From: an uncultured Pelagibacteraceae bacterium
GTDB lineage: Bacteria; Pseudomonadota; Alphaproteobacteria; Pelagibacterales; Pelagibacteraceae
Assembly: GCA_902535255.1 (NCBI GenBank)
Contig: CACASQ010000001.1
Coordinates: forward strand, 186,001-250,000
Direction of reading: 5' to 3'
Length of the DNA stretch: 64,000 nucleotides
Shown piece by piece: positions 24,026 through 33,173 of the stretch. A program made the position numbers and the translations under genes. Under the pieces are notes generated by a model. That model saw only the letters and a program-made list of their open reading frames with translations. It was not told the origin of the DNA and made no database searches. Positions within the stretch are counted from its first letter, which is position 1. Every line of letters starts with the position of its first letter.

Positions 24026-24841
24026 CTATTTTATTTTTTTAATAATTTTTTTAATAAAGCTGTCCTCTTTATTCGGTTCTTTTTTTACAATTATTTTATA
24101 ATCTTTGTTTAAAATCTTATAAGACTGTTGATACCACTCACTAGAATTATAGTTGTAGCCAAGAATATTTGCATATTTTTCCGCCTCTTTCTCAAGTCCT
24201 ATAAAATAATTTATTTCAACTAATCTGTGTAAAGCCTCTTCAATGAAGACCGTTTGATCATAATCTTTTACAATTATTTTTAATCTATTTATGGCTGGTA
24301 TCCATTTTTGAACAGAAATATAATACTTTGCTATAAAAAGTTCTTTTGCTGCTAACTGATTTATAATCAAATCTTTTTTAAATTTTAAATCAATAGAATA
24401 TTCACTTTCAGGAAACGCATTTATAAAAAAATCAATTTTAGCTTTTGTTTTTAATAGAGGTTCTATATCTTTTTTTTCATCACTAATTTGTTCAAAAAAT
24501 ATTATTGCGGTTAAATAATGAGCATAAATTACATTTTTATTTGCTGGATATTTTTTTAAATATCTATTTAAATTTTCAAGAGCCTCGTCATAAAAATTTA
24601 TACTGTAAAGTGAGTAACTTGCCATAATTGAAGCTTTGGCTGCTCTCTCAACATTTTCAAAATTGAGCTCTGACTCTAAAAATTTTTTCTGGGCGAAAAA
24701 ATAGTCTCCATTTTCAAAAGCTATGTAACCTTCCTCGTAAGTTTTATAAGGATCTGCTTTAGGTTTTGGTTGATACACAACTTCATTCTTGGAACAAGAA
24801 ATTAAAACTAAAGTTAAAAATATTAATATTAATCTGAGCAT
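24026..24841 (-). CDS. bamD: Outer-membrane assembly lipoprotein BamD
   Basis: BamD is the essential TPR lipoprotein of the BAM complex that inserts beta-barrel proteins. The 271 residues begin with a lipoprotein signal (LILIFLTLVLISC, lipid-accepting Cys at about 16). TPR repeats follow, such as YEEGYIAFENGDYFFAQKKFLESE and YDEALENLNRYLKKYPANKNVIYA. It sits between lpxC and ligA at the end of the cell-envelope cluster, so outer-membrane assembly and lipid A synthesis are adjacent. Confidence 0.92.
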   Translation of the reverse strand: MLRLILIFLTLVLISCSKNEVVYQPKPKADPYKTYEEGYIAFENGDYFFAQKKFLESELNFENVERAAKASIMASYSLYSINFYDEALENLNRYLKKYPANKNVIYAHYLTAIIFFEQISDEKKDIEPLLKTKAKIDFFINAFPESEYSIDLKFKKDLIINQLAAKELFIAKYYISVQKWIPAINRLKIIVKDYDQTVFIEEALHRLVEINYFIGLEKEAEKYANILGYNYNSSEWYQQSYKILNKDYKIIVKKEPNKEDSFIKKIIKKIK

Positions 24842-24889
24842 TGTTAGATTAATAGCAAATTTATAATGAATGGTAAATTTTAATGATAT

Positions 24890-25816
24890 CTATGCGTTTA
24901 CTGCTAATCCAGAGGTATAGCTTCTATGAGATAAAGCTTTAGACTTGAAGTCCTGAACCGTTAAGATTTCAAATTTATTTTTATTTCTATTCATCAATTC
25001 GTGTAAAAATAAATTAGACAGCTCATGACCTCCTCTATAACAAGTAACTTTGCCCAGTATACCAAATCCCACTAAACTAAAGTCACCAACTAAATCTAAA
25101 ATTTTGTGATTAACAAATTCTTTTTCATTTCTTAGACCGCCTTGATTCAAAATTTTATCATTTTCCACTACTATCGCATTCTCTAGAGAACCACCTTTAG
25201 CTAAACCTATCTTTTTAATTTTTTCAATATCATCAAATAAACAAAAAGTTCTTGATTGTGTTACTTTTTCTAAATTATCTTTAAAGAAATTAACTTTATT
25301 TCTTTGTAGTCCTATAACGTTATTTTCGTAATTCAATTGAAAGTCTACTTCAAAGTTGTCGCTTGGTTCTATTGAAATCTTTCTGTCTTTATCTTCAAAC
25401 TCAACTTTTTCTAAAATTTTTATATATTTCTTTCTTGTATTTAGATTGATAATATTTGCAGACTCAATAAGATTTATAAATTCTTGTGATGATCCGTCAA
25501 GGATTGGCATTTCTTCGCTATCAATTTCTACTATAAGATTGTCTATACCTTTTATATAAAGTGCTGCTAAAAGATGCTCAACTGTAGATACTTTAACTCC
25601 GTGATTGTTCTTCAAAGATGTGCATAAAGTTGCTGATGAGACATTGTTAAACTTTGCCTCAATAAGATTATTATTTTCTAAATCAACTCTTTTAAAAACT
25701 ATTCCTTGGTTATCATGAGCAGGAATAAATTTTACGTTTGAATTTTTACCAGAGTGCAAGCCAACACCATTAAAGGTGATTTTGTGCTTTATAGTTTTTT
25801 GATAAATTGAAAACAT
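24890..25816 (-). CDS. lpxC: UDP-3-O-acyl-N-acetylglucosamine deacetylase LpxC
   Basis: LpxC is the zinc enzyme for the committed step of lipid A synthesis, so the cell is expected to make LPS. The 308 residues contain the start motif KHKITFNGVGLHSGK, zinc ligand His in VEHLLAALYIKGIDN, the EMPILDGSS segment, and HKILDLVGDFSLVG with the second His and Asp ligands. Near the C-terminus GGHELSN provides the catalytic His. It follows ftsA with a 66-bp gap. In many proteobacteria ftsZ stands between these two, but here it is absent from that place. Confidence 0.96.
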   Translation of the reverse strand: MFSIYQKTIKHKITFNGVGLHSGKNSNVKFIPAHDNQGIVFKRVDLENNNLIEAKFNNVSSATLCTSLKNNHGVKVSTVEHLLAALYIKGIDNLIVEIDSEEMPILDGSSQEFINLIESANIINLNTRKKYIKILEKVEFEDKDRKISIEPSDNFEVDFQLNYENNVIGLQRNKVNFFKDNLEKVTQSRTFCLFDDIEKIKKIGLAKGGSLENAIVVENDKILNQGGLRNEKEFVNHKILDLVGDFSLVGFGILGKVTCYRGGHELSNLFLHELMNRNKNKFEILTVQDFKSKALSHRSYTSGLAVNA

Positions 25817-25882
25817 TGTGACTTTATACTCAAATTGGTCGTTTAGATTAAAACAACTAATGTTTCTTAAAATTACAATATT

Positions 25883-27079
25883 TTAACCAAATATTAGATC
25901 AAAGAATCTAGCAATTACTGACCTTTTTTCTTGTGTTATGGGTATAGCTTCTTTGCTCCACCCATAATGAACTATATTGTTTGTGGTCTCAAAAATATCT
26001 TCAAATAATAAATTTGTTGTAATTGAAACCTCATAACTCTTTAATGCTGAAAAAGATCTTTTATATGTTGAGTCAAGACTTCTTCCAGCCTCTTCGTCTA
26101 TTAAACATAAAAAAATTTTTGTATCTTTTTTTAATAAATGTTTTAAATTGATATTTTTTTTTAAAATAATTTCTGAAAATTCCTCAATTCTAGCAGCAGC
26201 AATTTCGAAAACTAAACTTTTCTTTATTTTTCTAAAATTTATATTTTTAAAGAATTTTTCTTCAATATTTTCCTCAAAATTTACATTTTTCTTTAATTTA
26301 AGGTCTTGTAAAAGATTTTTTACAATATCAAAATCTAGTCCAGTTATTTTAGATATATCTTTTAAAAGTAAATCAGAACCAAATTGAAAGTTTTGTGTAA
26401 ATTTTAAAGATAAATTTTCAAAAAATAATATTCTTGAAAAATTTTTATTTATTTCGATTTTAAAAAAAGTCTGTAAATTTTGGTGATTATTTATTAAATT
26501 AACTCCTTCAATAAAACTTTTTGAAATAATCCTTTTTATTCTTAAATTACATTTATTAAATATGTTAAGTAAATTTTTGTAATCGTTTTTATTCCATAAT
26601 AAAAAAGATAGTTCATGTGAGTAAAAATTACCGAATAAACCAATAGGTAAATTGTCAATCTCCTTTTCATCTAGGAAATATTTTGAATTAAAAATATGCA
26701 GGATAGTTTTGAGTGGTTCATTTTCACTAATTTTAAGTTTTAATGAGTTAATAATATAAGAAATATTTTCTTTTGATAATTGTGAACCGTTTAGTTTTTT
26801 AAAACCACTTACTGATGTGGTGTAGTATTCAAAAGTATCTAGTATAATAACAACATCTTTTAAAGTGCAGTTAAGTTTTTGCTCAATTAAAAAAATATTT
26901 TCTTTTATAATGGATAAAAGTATTTCAAGATCGCTAATTTTATTATTTATTATGCCTTTAAGAGGAACATTTATTTTTTGAAGTAATTCACACGTATTAT
27001 CGTTCTTATAATTTCCTACAGCGAATATATATTCAAATTTGTTTATTTCTACAAACAAAGTGGAGCGTATATTTTCCAT
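25883..27079 (-). CDS. ftsA: Cell-division protein FtsA (divergent)
   Basis: FtsA is the actin-like protein that tethers FtsZ to the membrane. The 398-residue product lies in the expected place between ftsQ and lpxC, but its N-terminus (STLFVEINKFEYIFAVGNYK) barely resembles the usual GLDIGTSK phosphate motif. A repeated hydrophobic/charged pattern, TTSVSGFKKLNGSQLSKENISYII and the C-terminal RSVIARFFDLIFG are the main similarities. The latter ends in a short amphipathic helix as in FtsA membrane anchors. The call depends largely on context. ATP binding is not certain from the motifs. Confidence 0.75.
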   Translation of the reverse strand: MENIRSTLFVEINKFEYIFAVGNYKNDNTCELLQKINVPLKGIINNKISDLEILLSIIKENIFLIEQKLNCTLKDVVIILDTFEYYTTSVSGFKKLNGSQLSKENISYIINSLKLKISENEPLKTILHIFNSKYFLDEKEIDNLPIGLFGNFYSHELSFLLWNKNDYKNLLNIFNKCNLRIKRIISKSFIEGVNLINNHQNLQTFFKIEINKNFSRILFFENLSLKFTQNFQFGSDLLLKDISKITGLDFDIVKNLLQDLKLKKNVNFEENIEEKFFKNINFRKIKKSLVFEIAAARIEEFSEIILKKNINLKHLLKKDTKIFLCLIDEEAGRSLDSTYKRSFSALKSYEVSITTNLLFEDIFETTNNIVHYGWSKEAIPITQEKRSVIARFFDLIFG

Positions 27080-27082
27080 ATT

Positions 27083-27742
27083 TTACTTTAAAATAAGTTG
27101 ATTATTTATTCTATAATCAAATATTTTATATTTTTCAAAACTAGCTTTATTTCTAATATCTAAAAAATTTTTTAAACTTTCATGATATTCACTAATTGGT
27201 AACTTAATTGTTTTATTGTTTTTGGTAAGTAAATCCCATCTTTTAGACTCAAAAAAATATAATTTTTTTAACTCGTCTAATGGAAAATTAAGTGCAGTCA
27301 AATCTTTTAAAAAAAACTTAAAATTTTCTTTGTTTGCAAATACTAAAGGTAAATTTTCAAATTCATCGTGTTGAAAAAAATTAATGATATCGTCGTTATC
27401 GGTATAGTATTTTTTATCTTGTTTATTTTGTAAAATTGCTAAAGGTTTTTTTTCAAATATCTTTAGTATTATTTTGTTAGGGTAAATTTTTTTTAATTCA
27501 AAACTTTCGATTAAGTCTATCTCAACCAACTTAGATTCAATCTCATTCGTTCTCAAAAAAAAGAGATTGGTTTCGAGCAAAAAAGATAATTTTTCTTTTA
27601 ATTCCTTTTTTTTTATAATCGAATTATTTTCTATGATAATTTTTTCAACAGAAAATTTTGAGTCTATTGTAAAGTTATTTTGAATATTGTATGTGCTTAA
27701 TAGTAATAATAATGATAAAGCAATTATAAATCTTTTATTCAT
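27083..27742 (-). CDS. ftsQ: Cell-division protein FtsQ
   Basis: FtsQ is a bitopic divisome protein that recruits FtsB/FtsL. The 219 residues have an N-terminal membrane helix (about 3-20), a POTRA domain beginning FSVEKIIIENNSIIKKKELKE, and a beta domain with YPNKIILKIFEKKPLAILQ and YYTDNDDIINFF. The protein is shorter than typical FtsQ because the cytoplasmic segment is almost absent. It overlaps ddl by 4 bp and ends 3 bp before ftsA. Confidence 0.88.
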   Translation of the reverse strand: MNKRFIIALSLLLLLSTYNIQNNFTIDSKFSVEKIIIENNSIIKKKELKEKLSFLLETNLFFLRTNEIESKLVEIDLIESFELKKIYPNKIILKIFEKKPLAILQNKQDKKYYTDNDDIINFFQHDEFENLPLVFANKENFKFFLKDLTALNFPLDELKKLYFFESKRWDLLTKNNKTIKLPISEYHESLKNFLDIRNKASFEKYKIFDYRINNQLILK

Positions 27743-28674
27743 CTATTAATGCTAGCGTCTTGTAATATTTGATCAATTAAAACTGGAAACTTTATACCGC
27801 AGAAATTAGCTATTTCTGGAACTAAAGATAGGTTTGTCATACCAGGTTGTGTATTTATTTCTAAAATATAAAACTTATTTCTATAAAATTTAAAATCTGT
27901 TCTTGTCACTCCTTTACATCCTAAAGCTTTATGAGCTTGATATGCTAAACTTAAAACTTTTTGATAATTTTTTTTACTTAATCTCGCTGGCATAATATGT
28001 CTGGTTTTTGCAGCTTTTGTATATTTTGCTTTATAGTCATAAAATGATCTTTTTGGTACGAGCTCAATTGCTCCTAAAGGTATGTTGTTTATCACCGCTG
28101 CTTGTATTTCTTGGCCTCCGATAAATTGTTCAAAAATTAATTGGTTATAAGTTTTAAATAACTTTTTTGAAGATTGATCAAGATCTTTTAAATTTTTTGT
28201 AATTTTTACACCTAAGCTTGATCCTTCGTTTACTGGTTTAATTACAATTGGAAAAACCATCCTTTTTTTTTTTATTAGTTTATGAAAAATATTTTTTTTA
28301 GTTTCATTCTTAAAAAGACTAAAAAACTTTGGTGTTAAAATTTTTTTTTTCTTAAATATATTTTTAGATATAATTTTATTCATACAATTATATGAACTCA
28401 CAACACCTGAATGAGTATAAGGTATCTTTAAATACTCAAAATAACTTTGCGCAATTCCATCTTCACCCTCTTTACCATGTAGAGCATTAAAAATTACATC
28501 TGTTGTTTTGCTAATTAAATTAAAATTTTTAAATTTTGGATCAAACAAAGAAACTTTGTATTTTTTTCTTTTAAGTGCTTTTGCGCATGCTTTTCCAGTA
28601 TCTATGCTGACAGCTCTTTCCCCAGAATTGCCTCCTAACACAACCAAAACTTTTTTAAATTTTTTCTTTTTCAC
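27739..28674 (-). CDS. ddl: D-alanine--D-alanine ligase
   Basis: Ddl makes the D-Ala-D-Ala dipeptide used by MurF. The 311 residues show the N-terminal VLVVLGGNSGERAVSIDTGKA and NALHGKEGEDG. The ATP-grasp segments are FPIVIKPVNEGSSLGV, IFEQFIGGQEIQAAV, GVTRTDFKFY and ILEINTQPGMTNLSLVP, the last carrying the metal ligands. It overlaps both murB (20 bp) and ftsQ (4 bp). Confidence 0.96.
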   Translation of the reverse strand: MKKKKFKKVLVVLGGNSGERAVSIDTGKACAKALKRKKYKVSLFDPKFKNFNLISKTTDVIFNALHGKEGEDGIAQSYFEYLKIPYTHSGVVSSYNCMNKIISKNIFKKKKILTPKFFSLFKNETKKNIFHKLIKKKRMVFPIVIKPVNEGSSLGVKITKNLKDLDQSSKKLFKTYNQLIFEQFIGGQEIQAAVINNIPLGAIELVPKRSFYDYKAKYTKAAKTRHIMPARLSKKNYQKVLSLAYQAHKALGCKGVTRTDFKFYRNKFYILEINTQPGMTNLSLVPEIANFCGIKFPVLIDQILQDASINR

Positions 28675-29572
28675 CTATAATTTTAATCTCTAATTCAAGA
28701 TTAACCCCAGTTTTTTCACTAACAGTTTGCTGTACTTTATTAATAAGTGATTCAATATCAGATGAATTTGCATTCCCATTGTTGACAAAAAAGTTACAAT
28801 GTTTTTTTGAGATTATAGCATCTCCTACTTTAAAATTATCACAACCAGTTTCCTTTATTAATTCCCAAGCCTTTTTTTTATTAATAATATTCTTAAATGT
28901 ACTTCCACAAGTTTTTATTTGGCTTGGTTGAGACAATTTTTTTTTTTCAATGTACCTTTTCTGCTTCTCCTCTATATCTTTTTTTAATTGAATCTCTCCC
29001 TTAAGTTTTACTGAAGTGATAACTAGTTCATCTGATAAACTTGTTCCTCTATAAAAAAATTTAATTTCACTGTGCTTTATCTCCTTTTTTTTACAACTAT
29101 TTTTTTCAATTACTGTTATAGATTGTAGAATTTTTGATATGTCATCTCCATAACATCCGCTATTCATCACAACTGCTCCCCCTACCGATCCAGGGATACA
29201 TGATAGAAATTCAAAATTACCTATGCTGTTTTCTTTAGCAAAATTTGAAACTTTACGATCTAATGCGGCTGCCCCAACCTCAATAGTATCTTTATTAATT
29301 AATTTGATTTCAGAAAATTTTGGTCCTAATTTAATCACAACACCTTTAATTCCTTTATCTCTTATTAAGGTATTTGAACCAGCTCCTATAACAGTAATTT
29401 TTAGCTTCTCATTTTTGTTTTCTTTAAAAAATTCAATTAATTGACTCTCATTTTCAGGTTTAAATAAATATTCTGCAGGCCCTCCCAAATTAAACCAACT
29501 AAATTTTGAAAGATTAACATTATTGTAAATATTTTTTTCAAATCTTTTTAGAAAATTCTGATCTGAGCTCAT
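28655..29572 (-). CDS. murB: UDP-N-acetylenolpyruvoylglucosamine reductase MurB
   Basis: This FAD enzyme reduces enolpyruvyl-UDP-GlcNAc to UDP-MurNAc. The 305 residues contain the FAD-binding VIGAGSNTLIRDKGIKGVVI, LSCIPGSVGGAVVMNSGCYG, the catalytic segment FYRGTSLSDELVI and SCGSTFKNI-like CGSTFKNIINKKKAWELI. The C-terminal NFFVNNGNANSSDIESLI fits type I MurB. It overlaps murC by 4 bp and ddl by 20 bp. Confidence 0.96.
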   Translation of the reverse strand: MSSDQNFLKRFEKNIYNNVNLSKFSWFNLGGPAEYLFKPENESQLIEFFKENKNEKLKITVIGAGSNTLIRDKGIKGVVIKLGPKFSEIKLINKDTIEVGAAALDRKVSNFAKENSIGNFEFLSCIPGSVGGAVVMNSGCYGDDISKILQSITVIEKNSCKKKEIKHSEIKFFYRGTSLSDELVITSVKLKGEIQLKKDIEEKQKRYIEKKKLSQPSQIKTCGSTFKNIINKKKAWELIKETGCDNFKVGDAIISKKHCNFFVNNGNANSSDIESLINKVQQTVSEKTGVNLELEIKIIGEKEKI

Positions 29573-30966
29573 AAAATAACTTTTAGTTCTCTTATATATT
29601 TTGATATCAGCCCAGCTCCCATACCAATAACAATCTCATTACTAATTAAATTTTTACTTAGACATTTTCCAAGATCTTCAAAATTTTTTATAACAACTAC
29701 TTTTGTTCTTGAAAACTTAGAAATTAATTTTGCAAATTTGATCTGATTGAAGTGTGTATTTTTCTTTTCACCAGCAGCATAAAGTGGGCATAGGAGAACT
29801 AAATTCGATTTATAGAATGATTTTGCAAATTCCTCTTTTAAAGATAATACTCTTGAGTATCTGTGTGGTTCAAAAACTGAAAGTATTTTTCTATCTTTGT
29901 AAGCATTTTTTACTCCCTCTAAGATAGACTTTATTTCAGTTGGGTGATGAGCATAATCATCATAAAAATCATTATGATTTTTTGAGAATATTTTTGTCAT
30001 TCTTCTTTGAACTCCGGTAAATTTTCTTAAGGATTTTTTAATTACTTGATGACTTACTCCTAAATTTAAACAAACAGCGGAGGCTGCTGCTGCATTTAAC
30101 ACATTATGTTTACCTAAGAGTTTCAAGTAAATATTTTTAATTTTTTTTTTATCTTTTTTAATACTTTTATAGCTTAAATCAAAAATTGAGTAATCAGTTT
30201 TATACCTTATGTTGGAAACGCAATAGTTTGCAGATTTAGTTTCACCATACGTCAGGATATTCTTATTCTTTATTTTGTTAAATATTTTTTTGATGTTCTT
30301 GTTGTCTATACACACTATCGCTTTTCCTGTTGGAGGAGTTTTCTCTAAAAATTTTTTAAATGATTTTTCTAAATTTTTAAAGTTTTTATAATAATCAATA
30401 TGTTCATGATCAATATTAGTTACAATTGAGTAATTAATTGGTAATTTTAAAAAACTACCATCAGACTCGTCTGCTTCTAATATTGCCCAATCTCCTCGAC
30501 CTAATTTTGCGTTACTTTGAAAAGAATTAATCACACCACCATTGATAATTGTTGGATCTAATTTTTGGTCTAACAAAATTTTAGAAACTAAAGAGGTAGT
30601 AGTTGTTTTTCCATGAGAGCCTGTAATGATTATATTCTTTTTTAAAGAAACAACATCTGCAAGAATTTCTGCCCTAGAATATATTGGTAATTTTTTTTCA
30701 GAGGCAAATTTAATTTCGCTGTTATTATTTTTAATAGCAGATGATTTTACAATTAAGGTAGAATTACGCAGATTTTTTTTTGAGTGGCCAATAAAAATTT
30801 TTATACCAGCTTTTTGACAGGTGGTAATGTTTTTATTTTTACTTTGATCGCTGCCCTGAATTTTAAAACCCATATTTTTCATGATCAAAGCTAAACCGCT
30901 CATACCAATACCACCAATACCAATAAAGTGGATAATATCTTTTTGACCAAGGTTAATTTTTTTCAT
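29569..30966 (-). CDS. murC: UDP-N-acetylmuramate--L-alanine ligase MurC
   Basis: MurC adds the first L-alanine to UDP-MurNAc. The 465 residues start with the nucleotide-binding FIGIGGIGMSGLALIM (about 14-29). The Mur ligase P-loop ITGSHGKTTTTSLVSKIL is near residue 115, then ILEADESDGSFLKL, TNIDHEHIDYY and DDYAHHPTEIKSILEG. The C-terminal EPHRYSRVLSL completes the family pattern. It overlaps murG by 14 bp and murB by 4 bp. Confidence 0.97.
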   Translation of the reverse strand: MKKINLGQKDIIHFIGIGGIGMSGLALIMKNMGFKIQGSDQSKNKNITTCQKAGIKIFIGHSKKNLRNSTLIVKSSAIKNNNSEIKFASEKKLPIYSRAEILADVVSLKKNIIITGSHGKTTTTSLVSKILLDQKLDPTIINGGVINSFQSNAKLGRGDWAILEADESDGSFLKLPINYSIVTNIDHEHIDYYKNFKNLEKSFKKFLEKTPPTGKAIVCIDNKNIKKIFNKIKNKNILTYGETKSANYCVSNIRYKTDYSIFDLSYKSIKKDKKKIKNIYLKLLGKHNVLNAAAASAVCLNLGVSHQVIKKSLRKFTGVQRRMTKIFSKNHNDFYDDYAHHPTEIKSILEGVKNAYKDRKILSVFEPHRYSRVLSLKEEFAKSFYKSNLVLLCPLYAAGEKKNTHFNQIKFAKLISKFSRTKVVVIKNFEDLGKCLSKNLISNEIVIGMGAGLISKYIRELKVIL

Positions 30967-32053
30967 TAATTATTTTCTTTAGCACGTCATCAATATTGTT
31001 GTAGACATTTTTGTCAGAAAATTGTCTTTGATTGTCTCTAATTGTATCCAATAGATATAAATTATTGTGGATAGATTGTATTAAAGATAAAAGCTTGTGT
31101 TTTAAATCTTTTTCTTCCAATAAAAAAGAAGAAGTTTTATTTTGATAATGCAAAGCGTTTTTAAATTGATGATTATCAGCTGAGGTTGGGAGAGGTACTG
31201 CAATAAACGGAATTCTAGCATTAGTGAGTTCAGCTAACATTGAAGATCCGGATCTGGTAATTGCTAAATTTACTTTTGAGAGATAAATAGTTAAATCGTT
31301 TTCAAAATTAAAAACTTCATAATCTATTTTTTCAGTTTGATAAAAAGACTTTAGTCTCTCATTTTGCTCAATTAAACATTGTTGGTAAATTTTTAATCTT
31401 ATACCATTATCTTTGCACTGTTTAAAAATATTTGGCAGAGTTTCAGCAAATATTTTAGCTGCTTGACTTCCTCCAAGGATAAGAATGTTAAAATATTTAG
31501 ATTTGTTATCATCATCTTTCTTATTAATTTGAAAATTTATTATTTCCTCCTTGATTATATTTCCAATTAAAAAAACCTTATTTTTATATTTATCTGAAAT
31601 TCCTTCGGTCTCGTTAAAAGAAACTAAAATTTTTTCACAATATGGAAGCAAATATTTATTTGCTTTTCCTACAATTAGATTATTTTCATATATTATTAAT
31701 TTAATTTTTAGAATTTTTGCAGCAATACAAATTGGAAAAGAAGAGTATCCTCCCATTCCAAATACTATTTTGGGTTTATGAGAATACAAAAAAATTAATG
31801 CTCTTAAAACCGAATACGTAATTAAAAAAAAAGAAAAGAAAACAGTTAAAATATTTCTTCGCACTATTTGAGATGACGAAAGAATGAAAATGTTTAAACT
31901 TTTAAAGCTATCAAAAAATTTGTATCCTCTTTTATCTGTAGTAAGGATTACCTCGAATTTTTTTTTCAATAAATGTTTAGCTAAGTTGCAACCTGGAAAT
32001 ACGTGTCCGCCAGTACCTCCAGTAGCTATTAAAATTTTTGTATTATTATTCAT
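30953..32053 (-). CDS. murG: Lipid II synthase glycosyltransferase MurG
   Basis: MurG transfers GlcNAc to lipid I on the inner face of the membrane. The 366 residues show the acceptor-site G-loop ILIATGGTGGHVFPG (about 7-21), GMGGYSSFP, the G-loop ILGGSQAAKIF and ITRSGSSMLAELTNARIPFIAVPLPTS, where the donor binds; this is seen as ITRSGSSMLAEL and FIAVPLPTSADNHQ. It overlaps ftsW by 8 bp. Confidence 0.96.
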   Translation of the reverse strand: MNNNTKILIATGGTGGHVFPGCNLAKHLLKKKFEVILTTDKRGYKFFDSFKSLNIFILSSSQIVRRNILTVFFSFFLITYSVLRALIFLYSHKPKIVFGMGGYSSFPICIAAKILKIKLIIYENNLIVGKANKYLLPYCEKILVSFNETEGISDKYKNKVFLIGNIIKEEIINFQINKKDDDNKSKYFNILILGGSQAAKIFAETLPNIFKQCKDNGIRLKIYQQCLIEQNERLKSFYQTEKIDYEVFNFENDLTIYLSKVNLAITRSGSSMLAELTNARIPFIAVPLPTSADNHQFKNALHYQNKTSSFLLEEKDLKHKLLSLIQSIHNNLYLLDTIRDNQRQFSDKNVYNNIDDVLKKIINEKN

Positions 32054-33173
32054 ATAGATAAGTTTTATTTTTAGTATAATTTAAAGTTATTCCAGCAAGT
32101 ATTGCACTTCCTATAAGAGATGACCCTCCGTAACTTAAAAAAGGCAAAGTCATACCTGTAGTTGGAATAAGACTTGTATTAACTCCAACATGTATAAATG
32201 TTTGAAATATCAATAGTGTTGCAAGACCACAAAGTGATACTTTAATCAATTTATCATCTTGCATCAAAGAATTTTTTATAATTCTGAAAGAAATATATAA
32301 AAATATAAATACTATAAAAATTGATATGATTGATCCGTACTCCTCAGAAATAATTGCGATTATATAGTCTGTGTGCGCTTCTGGAACACTCTCTTTTAAA
32401 ATCCCTTCTCCCATACCTTGACCTTTTAATCCGCCTAGTTTGATTGCATCAAGGGCGGATGATGATTGAAATTTATCCCCTTGTTCAGGATCCACAAATG
32501 AAATTAGTCGATTTATTATATAACCAAACTTTTCGGGCATTAAAAATAACAAAGAACTAATTGAAATTAAGAAAAATAAAAAAAAACTAATTATATAAAT
32601 CATATTCACGCCTGAAATAAATACTGTTGAAATCCATGTTCCTACAATAAGTATTGATTGTCCTAAATCAGGTTGATCTATTAAAAGTATTATTACTGAA
32701 GTTAATAATAAAAAGCTCAAAATATATTTGAATTGTAAAGTTTGAATTTTTTCTAAAGTTAAAATTCTAACAGTTGTTAAAATGAAGAGAGGTTTTAGTA
32801 GTTCTACAGGTTGTAATCTGAAAAAATAAAAATCTAACCATCTTTTTGCTCCTTTCACTTCCACACCTATTAATGGAACTAAGGCTAAAAAAATAAACGA
32901 AATTGCAAATAAAGGTATTATGATTTTTTTTAAAAATGATGTTTCAATAATTGAAATTAAAATCATAATTATTAATGATAAAAACGTAAAAATTAAATGC
33001 TTCGAGAAAAAAAAATAATAATCTTTATTCAACCTTTCGCCCGCTAAAGAAGAGGTAGATGAAAATGAAAAAAATAAGCCAAGAAAAAAAAGAACAAGAA
33101 AACCTAAAAAAATTTTTTTATCGATGGTTCTCCAATAGTTTATAAATTTTAATTTAAGTGTATTTTTTAGCAT
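32046..33173 (-). CDS. ftsW: Septal peptidoglycan polymerase FtsW (SEDS family)
   Basis: FtsW polymerises lipid II at the septum with its partner FtsI. It is predicted to have about 10 membrane helices. The SEDS hallmarks include VKGAKRWLDFYFFRLQPVELLKP (given here as KGAKRW and QPVELLKP), IDQPDLGQS, the QSSSALDAIKLGGLKGQGMG region, PEAHTDYIIAIISEEYG and TGMTLPFLSYGGSSL. The ATG at 33173 gives 375 residues and a 20-bp overlap with murD. An earlier TTG at 33215 would overlap by 62 bp and seems less likely. Confidence 0.94.
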   Translation of the reverse strand: MLKNTLKLKFINYWRTIDKKIFLGFLVLFFLGLFFSFSSTSSLAGERLNKDYYFFFSKHLIFTFLSLIIMILISIIETSFLKKIIIPLFAISFIFLALVPLIGVEVKGAKRWLDFYFFRLQPVELLKPLFILTTVRILTLEKIQTLQFKYILSFLLLTSVIILLIDQPDLGQSILIVGTWISTVFISGVNMIYIISFFLFFLISISSLLFLMPEKFGYIINRLISFVDPEQGDKFQSSSALDAIKLGGLKGQGMGEGILKESVPEAHTDYIIAIISEEYGSIISIFIVFIFLYISFRIIKNSLMQDDKLIKVSLCGLATLLIFQTFIHVGVNTSLIPTTGMTLPFLSYGGSSLIGSAILAGITLNYTKNKTYLYE

